This document shows positions 6,475 through 9,704 of a stretch of DNA of 9,704 bases, piece by piece. How positions within the stretch are numbered: position 1 is the stretch's first letter; every line of letters begins with the position of its first letter. Position numbers and translations under genes: made by a program. Origin of the DNA: JASFQI01 sp050115555 (GTDB lineage Bacteria > Desulfobacterota > DSM-4660 > Desulfatiglandales > HGW-15); the NCBI GenBank assembly GCA_050115555.1, contig JASFQI010000182.1, positions 1 through 9,704 of the forward strand, in the 5' to 3' direction. The notes under the pieces are model-generated. The model ran no database searches, was not told where the DNA came from, and was given only the letters and a program-made list of their open reading frames with translations.

Positions 6475-6939
6475 ATGGTCACAGAACAAGGATTCGTTGA
6501 AAAGGCCGCCTCCCGCAAGGCGCTTATCCGCGTCCAGAGAAACGAGGCGTGCTCGCGATGCCAGACAAGGGGAGCCTGCGAAATGCTCTCCGAAAAAACC
6601 ATGCGTGTGGAGGTCGTGAACGACCTGGGAGCCAAAGAAGGCGACCGCGTGGAGATCAGCGTTCCCACCGGCTCCTTTCTGAAGCTCTCCATTCTGGTCT
6701 ACCTGCTTCCCGTGGTGGCCCTGGTCGGCGGTGCGTATGGTGGGAGCCTCTGGGCCGAAGCCCAAGGAAACGACGGAACGGCCTATTCCGTGCTCTCCGG
6801 CGGGATTGCCATGGGTATCGCCTTCTTTGCACTGCGTCGACTCGAACGTAGTGCGGCGTCTCCTTCCTCGGATTACCAGCCCCGCATGACGCGCATTCTG
6901 CCTAGTGAGAGCCCCCCTCCATGCGACGATAGCAAATAA
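6475..6939 (+). CDS. rseC: RseC/MucC-like membrane protein (Rnf/SoxR-reducing-system associated family)
   Basis: A 154-residue inner-membrane protein of the RseC/MucC family, which in E. coli is tied to the Rsx/Rnf-type SoxR-reducing system and to sigma-E signalling. The N-terminal part is soluble and beta-like, with a Cys motif C-x2-C-x5-C (Cys26, 29, 35 in ACSRCQTRGAC), the family hallmark, suggesting an Fe-S cluster or thiol redox site. Two membrane segments follow at about 69-92 and 102-120, then a Pro/Ser-rich tail of about 30 residues. ATG 6475 gives MVTEQGFVEK, aligning with the family N terminus; GGAG lies 12 nt upstream. ATG 6451 would add eight residues. The last 38 nt overlap the end of convergent rnfB, so the variable tail is constrained by sharing DNA with rnfB. 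The location next to rnf genes supports the family call; the precise role here is unknown. Confidence 0.82.
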   Translation: MVTEQGFVEKAASRKALIRVQRNEACSRCQTRGACEMLSEKTMRVEVVNDLGAKEGDRVEISVPTGSFLKLSILVYLLPVVALVGGAYGGSLWAEAQGNDGTAYSVLSGGIAMGIAFFALRRLERSAASPSSDYQPRMTRILPSESPPPCDDSK

Positions 6940-8965
6940 GCCCGCACTGAAGACAACGTTTCGCTTCCCTCAGAGCCTGTTCTTTATCGAAACCCAGCTC
7001 GATCTCCAGGGACGGGTTCGTACGCAGTTCCTCGGCCGGGCGAACCGGGACGATCTCCCGAGGGGCTGTGGACACGGGCTCGACCTCGGCCAGACGCAAG
7101 ACCTGTGTGTTCGCGCGAATCATATGATCCGGGCCTTCCACGGATTCGCCCTGCAGGAAACGGTGAATCGTCGAAGCCGACCTCCTGCCCGAACCGATCG
7201 CTTCCACGACCGCACGGTAGTCGCCTGTGGCTTCGCCGGTGCGAAAGATGCCGGTGAGTTCTTCGGCCGCCGGCCCCGCATAGGGTACCAGGGTTTCCCA
7301 GGCGAGGGTGTCCTCTTCAGCCTCTTCCGCCTCGTCCTCCTCCCGGTGTTGGCGCACATAGATGAGTTCAGGAAAGCGCCCGGCACCGGTCAGGAGGGTA
7401 TCCGCCTCCAGGAGTTCCCGGTCTTCTTCGGGCGGGGCGGTCAAATCCGCGATTTCCAGGTGGGTGAGCCGGTCGTCACTCCCGACCATGCGCGTGACAG
7501 CGCTCTCGAAAAGGAGTTGGATCCCCTGTTCCTCCGCGTCCTTCAGGACCTCCTCGGAGAAAGGAGCCTTTTCGCGAGGGCCTCGGAATATCATATGGAC
7601 TTCCCGGGCATCCTCCCGAATGTGAATGCGAGCCGCCTCCAATGCGGCGCTTCCACCTCCGAGAATAAACACCCGCTTGCCCAGAGGCTTCTGCTTGCCT
7701 TCCCGGTGCGCGAGGAGAAAGTCCACCAAGAGATAGACGCCCGGCAGGGGCCTCAGCAGATCACCCGGCGTGCGCTGGGGCATATGGGTGTCCCATCCGC
7801 CCACGGCAATCAGGACCGCGTCGTTCCCTTCGCGCAGAAGACCTGCAATGGTCATGTCCCGACCCAAACGCCGGTTGAGATGAAACGCCACCCCTGCCTC
7901 CTGGATTCCCTCGATGTCCCAGTCGAGCACATCCGCAGGCAGTCGGTTCTGGGGAAGCCCGAAGCGGAGAAGCCCCCCCATTTGTCCGGAGGCTTCATAC
8001 ACAGCGGTCTCGTGCCCGAGACGGTTGAGGAGGTAAGCGGCTGTCATCCCTTCGGCCCCTCCTCCGATCACCGCCACATGTCTGCCCGTTTCAGGGGCGC
8101 GGTAGATCTGCACGTGGGCCCCGGATTTCCGCTCCTGGTCCGACGCAAAGCGCTTGAGGGGATTGATGGCCACGGGCTGATCCACCAGGTTCCGCCGGCA
8201 CTCGTACTCGCAGGGGTGCACACAGATCCTTCCGCACACCGCGGGGAAAGGGTTCGTCTCCTTGATGGTGCGCACGGCATCCAGAGGGCGTCCTTCGGCG
8301 ACGTGGCGAATGTACGTCGGGATGTCGATCCCTGCCGGACACGCCCGCTGACAGGGTGCGGAGCACTGATCCGTGGTGTACTCATTCAGGACGCGGCGGG
8401 AATTGGAGGTCAGGGTGATGATATGCTTGGGGCAGACGCGCTCACAGGTCCCGCAGCCCGTGCACAGGTCCAGATTCACGACCGGCAGGTTATCAGGCCC
8501 CATGGAGAGTGCGCCAAAAGGGCAGGCTCGCACGCAGGTGCCCAGACCCAGGCACCCGATGGGACACACCTTGGATCCGCCATCCAACAGCACGGCCGCG
8601 CGGCAGTCGTGGAACCCGTCGTAGCGGTACTTCAAATCCGCCTTTTCCAGGCCGTAGGTACATCCCGGCATAGCGATCTCCGGTTCCTTTTCCTTGATCT
8701 CCACGCCCATGATCTCGGCCACGGCGCTATGCACCGAGGTGCCCCCGGCTACACAAATGTTGGGCTCGGCCACTCCCCGCACAATGGCACTGGCCGCACC
8801 ACTGCAGCCAGGGTACCCGCAGCCTCCGCAGTTGGCCCCGGGCAGGGCTTCCTCCACGGCGACGATCTTCGGATCGATGTAGACATAGAAGACCCGGGAC
8901 GCCACAGCGAGCCCAACGCCCGCCACGAGGCCGAGCCCGCCGATAGCCAGAAGCGCTGTGAGCAT
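6902..8965 (-). CDS. rnfB: RnfB fused to a GltD/NfnB-like FAD- and NAD(P)-binding module
   Basis: Electron-transfer subunit of the Rnf complex, 687 residues, more than twice the length of an ordinary RnfB. Residues 1-27 are a membrane anchor. The RnfB Fe-S domain has Cys46/49/54/71 (CGGCGYPGC). A two-cluster ferredoxin domain follows (Cys134/138/144/148 and 168/171/174/178). At about 190 the chain continues into a GltD-like module: an N-terminal cluster domain with Cys201/205/209 and Cys244/248/252/256 (CSAPCQRACP, CGRICVHPCEYEC); an FAD Rossmann motif VAVIGGGAEG at 297-306; a second dinucleotide motif VFILGGGSAALEAA at 432-445; the closing FAD segment GIFRTGEATGDYRAVVEAIGSGRRSA at 572-597; and a C-terminal CLQCGLIC (671-678). 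The frame is continuous, with no break between modules. The start has GGAGAG 6-8 nt upstream and lies 82 nt after rnfA. It probably links NAD(P)H/FAD to the Rnf chain; this is inference. Confidence 0.92.
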   Translation of the reverse strand: MLTALLAIGGLGLVAGVGLAVASRVFYVYIDPKIVAVEEALPGANCGGCGYPGCSGAASAIVRGVAEPNICVAGGTSVHSAVAEIMGVEIKEKEPEIAMPGCTYGLEKADLKYRYDGFHDCRAAVLLDGGSKVCPIGCLGLGTCVRACPFGALSMGPDNLPVVNLDLCTGCGTCERVCPKHIITLTSNSRRVLNEYTTDQCSAPCQRACPAGIDIPTYIRHVAEGRPLDAVRTIKETNPFPAVCGRICVHPCEYECRRNLVDQPVAINPLKRFASDQERKSGAHVQIYRAPETGRHVAVIGGGAEGMTAAYLLNRLGHETAVYEASGQMGGLLRFGLPQNRLPADVLDWDIEGIQEAGVAFHLNRRLGRDMTIAGLLREGNDAVLIAVGGWDTHMPQRTPGDLLRPLPGVYLLVDFLLAHREGKQKPLGKRVFILGGGSAALEAARIHIREDAREVHMIFRGPREKAPFSEEVLKDAEEQGIQLLFESAVTRMVGSDDRLTHLEIADLTAPPEEDRELLEADTLLTGAGRFPELIYVRQHREEDEAEEAEEDTLAWETLVPYAGPAAEELTGIFRTGEATGDYRAVVEAIGSGRRSASTIHRFLQGESVEGPDHMIRANTQVLRLAEVEPVSTAPREIVPVRPAEELRTNPSLEIELGFDKEQALREAKRCLQCGLICYRRMEGGSH

Positions 8966-9047
8966 GGTTTCTCTCCGTTGATCGTATCGTTATTCCGGCC
9001 GCAGTGTCGCGACTACCAGTTATGTTCCCCACAAAAGCGAATGGGCG

Positions 9048-9626
9048 CTATTGCACCATTCCCGCAAAGCCCAGAAACGCCAGTGCCAGCATGCAGGCGG
9101 TGATGAGTGCGGCCGGCGTACCTTGCAGGTTGACCTGCACCGGGGCGGTGGCCAGACGCTCCCGAATGCCTGTCATCAGGATCAGGGCCACACCGTATCC
9201 CACGCTGGAGGAAAACGCGAAAACCAACGTCTCTACGAAGCTGTAATCGTTCTGAATGGAAAGCACGGCCACACCCAGGACCGCACAGTTCGTCGTGATC
9301 AGGGGAAGGAAGATACCAAGTGCCCTGTAGAGTGCGGGCACGGACTTCTGAAGAAACATCTCCACCAGTTGGACCAGGGTGGCGATCACCAGAATGAAGG
9401 CAATCGTCTGAAGATACTCGAGCCCGTACACATTCAGGATCCAGTGCTGGACGAGCCAGGTGACGGCACTCGCCAGAGTGATCACGAAGACCACCGCCAT
9501 ACTCATCCCGATCGCCGTATCCAGCCGGTTGCTCACCCCCATGAACGGGCACTGGCCCAGGTACCTGACCAGGACGACATTGTTCACAAAGGCCGCACTG
9601 ACAAACAGGAGCACAAAATCGCTCAT
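9048..9626 (-). CDS. rnfA: Rnf complex subunit A (integral membrane)
   Basis: A 192-residue RnfA/NqrE-family protein, the usual length, with six predicted membrane helices. RnfA and RnfE form the core pair of the membrane part of Rnf, which couples electron flow between ferredoxin and NAD to Na+ or H+ transport. Characteristic segments are the N terminus VNNVVLVRYLGQCPFMGVS and LPLITTNCAVLGVAV in the middle, each holding the conserved Cys (Cys26 and one near residue 113) that ligate a membrane-embedded Fe-S cluster between RnfA and RnfE, followed by SSVGYGVALILMTGIRERL. ATG 9626 has AAGGA four nt upstream. It is followed by rnfB on the same strand; the missing rnfC, D, G and E probably lie beyond the right edge. 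Confidence 0.96.
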   Translation of the reverse strand: MSDFVLLFVSAAFVNNVVLVRYLGQCPFMGVSNRLDTAIGMSMAVVFVITLASAVTWLVQHWILNVYGLEYLQTIAFILVIATLVQLVEMFLQKSVPALYRALGIFLPLITTNCAVLGVAVLSIQNDYSFVETLVFAFSSSVGYGVALILMTGIRERLATAPVQVNLQGTPAALITACMLALAFLGFAGMVQ

Positions 9627-9704
9627 GGTTCCTTCACCCCCTGAAGCCCCTGAAGAGGCTCCGGATTAAGGCATTTCTTCGTGACCGGGCCTGCACAAAA
9701 CGAG
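9623..9704 (-). CDS. 3' end of the gene upstream of rnfA, possibly rnfE (partial)
   Basis: One minus-strand frame is open from the window edge and stops at TGA 9625-9623, overlapping the rnfA start as ATGA, the common arrangement in translationally coupled operons. The 26 visible residues end in LNPEPLQGLQGVKEP. This would be the hydrophilic tail of the preceding gene; rnfE would be expected by operon order, but the fragment is too short to identify. The other two frames stop at 9666-9668 and 9634-9636, and the one ending in IRSLFRGFRG is an alternative. A tandem 9-nt repeat (CTTCAGGGG twice, coding LQGLQG) lies within it. Confidence 0.3.
   Translation of the reverse strand, partial: SFCAGPVTKKCLNPEPLQGLQGVKEP

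Noticed and set aside
6905..9103. 732-codon plus-strand open frame opposite rnfB
   Set aside because: It mirrors rnfB and runs past it into the rnfA end; its composition is shadow-like and no family motif is seen.
1..9704. CRISPR arrays, insertion sequences, rRNA
   Set aside because: Looked for and not seen: no regularly spaced repeats, no transposase or integrase frame, no rRNA-like stretch.

Overview
The window looks like chromosomal DNA of a GC-rich, strictly anaerobic bacterium, most likely of the former Deltaproteobacteria (Desulfobacterota, sulfate-reducing or syntrophic lineages). The basis is gene content and protein style: a selenocysteine formate dehydrogenase of the NuoG-like type, Rnf complex genes, a short PP-loop thiolase ending in a second small domain, and RnfB carrying a GltD-like module. 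The assignment is inference; there is no rRNA or other marker. No transposase, integrase or CRISPR array is seen.

Layout. Plus strand 55-2123: a zinc-finger-less DnaJ/CbpA-type co-chaperone, then an MnmA/ThiI-like PP-loop tRNA-thiolation protein. Minus strand 6075 down to 2248: a 921-residue formate dehydrogenase alpha subunit read through an in-frame UGA at 4939-4941 (selenocysteine, with a SECIS-like hairpin directly 3'), then a doubtful 71-codon ORF, then an unrecognised membrane-anchored coiled-coil protein. A divergent gene-free stretch of about 380-400 bp (6094-6474) is rich in inverted repeats and contains a tRNA-3'-end-like segment. Plus strand 6475-6939: an RseC/MucC-like membrane protein whose 3' end overlaps the 3' end of the convergent rnfB. 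Minus strand 9704 down to 6902: the end of an upstream gene (perhaps rnfE), rnfA, and an unusually long rnfB of 687 residues.

How they may work together. FdhA interconverts formate and CO2 and passes electrons through an N-terminal chain of Fe-S clusters. Rnf couples ferredoxin/NAD(H) redox chemistry to ion transport. RseC-like proteins are linked to Rnf/Rsx function in other bacteria. The notable element is RnfB: after its usual Fe-S domains it continues into a complete GltD/NfnB-like module with two more Fe-S clusters, an FAD site and a dinucleotide site. That could give the membrane Rnf complex its own flavin/NAD(P)H entry point. The window therefore reads as an energy-conservation locus for formate, ferredoxin and pyridine nucleotides, flanked by housekeeping genes.
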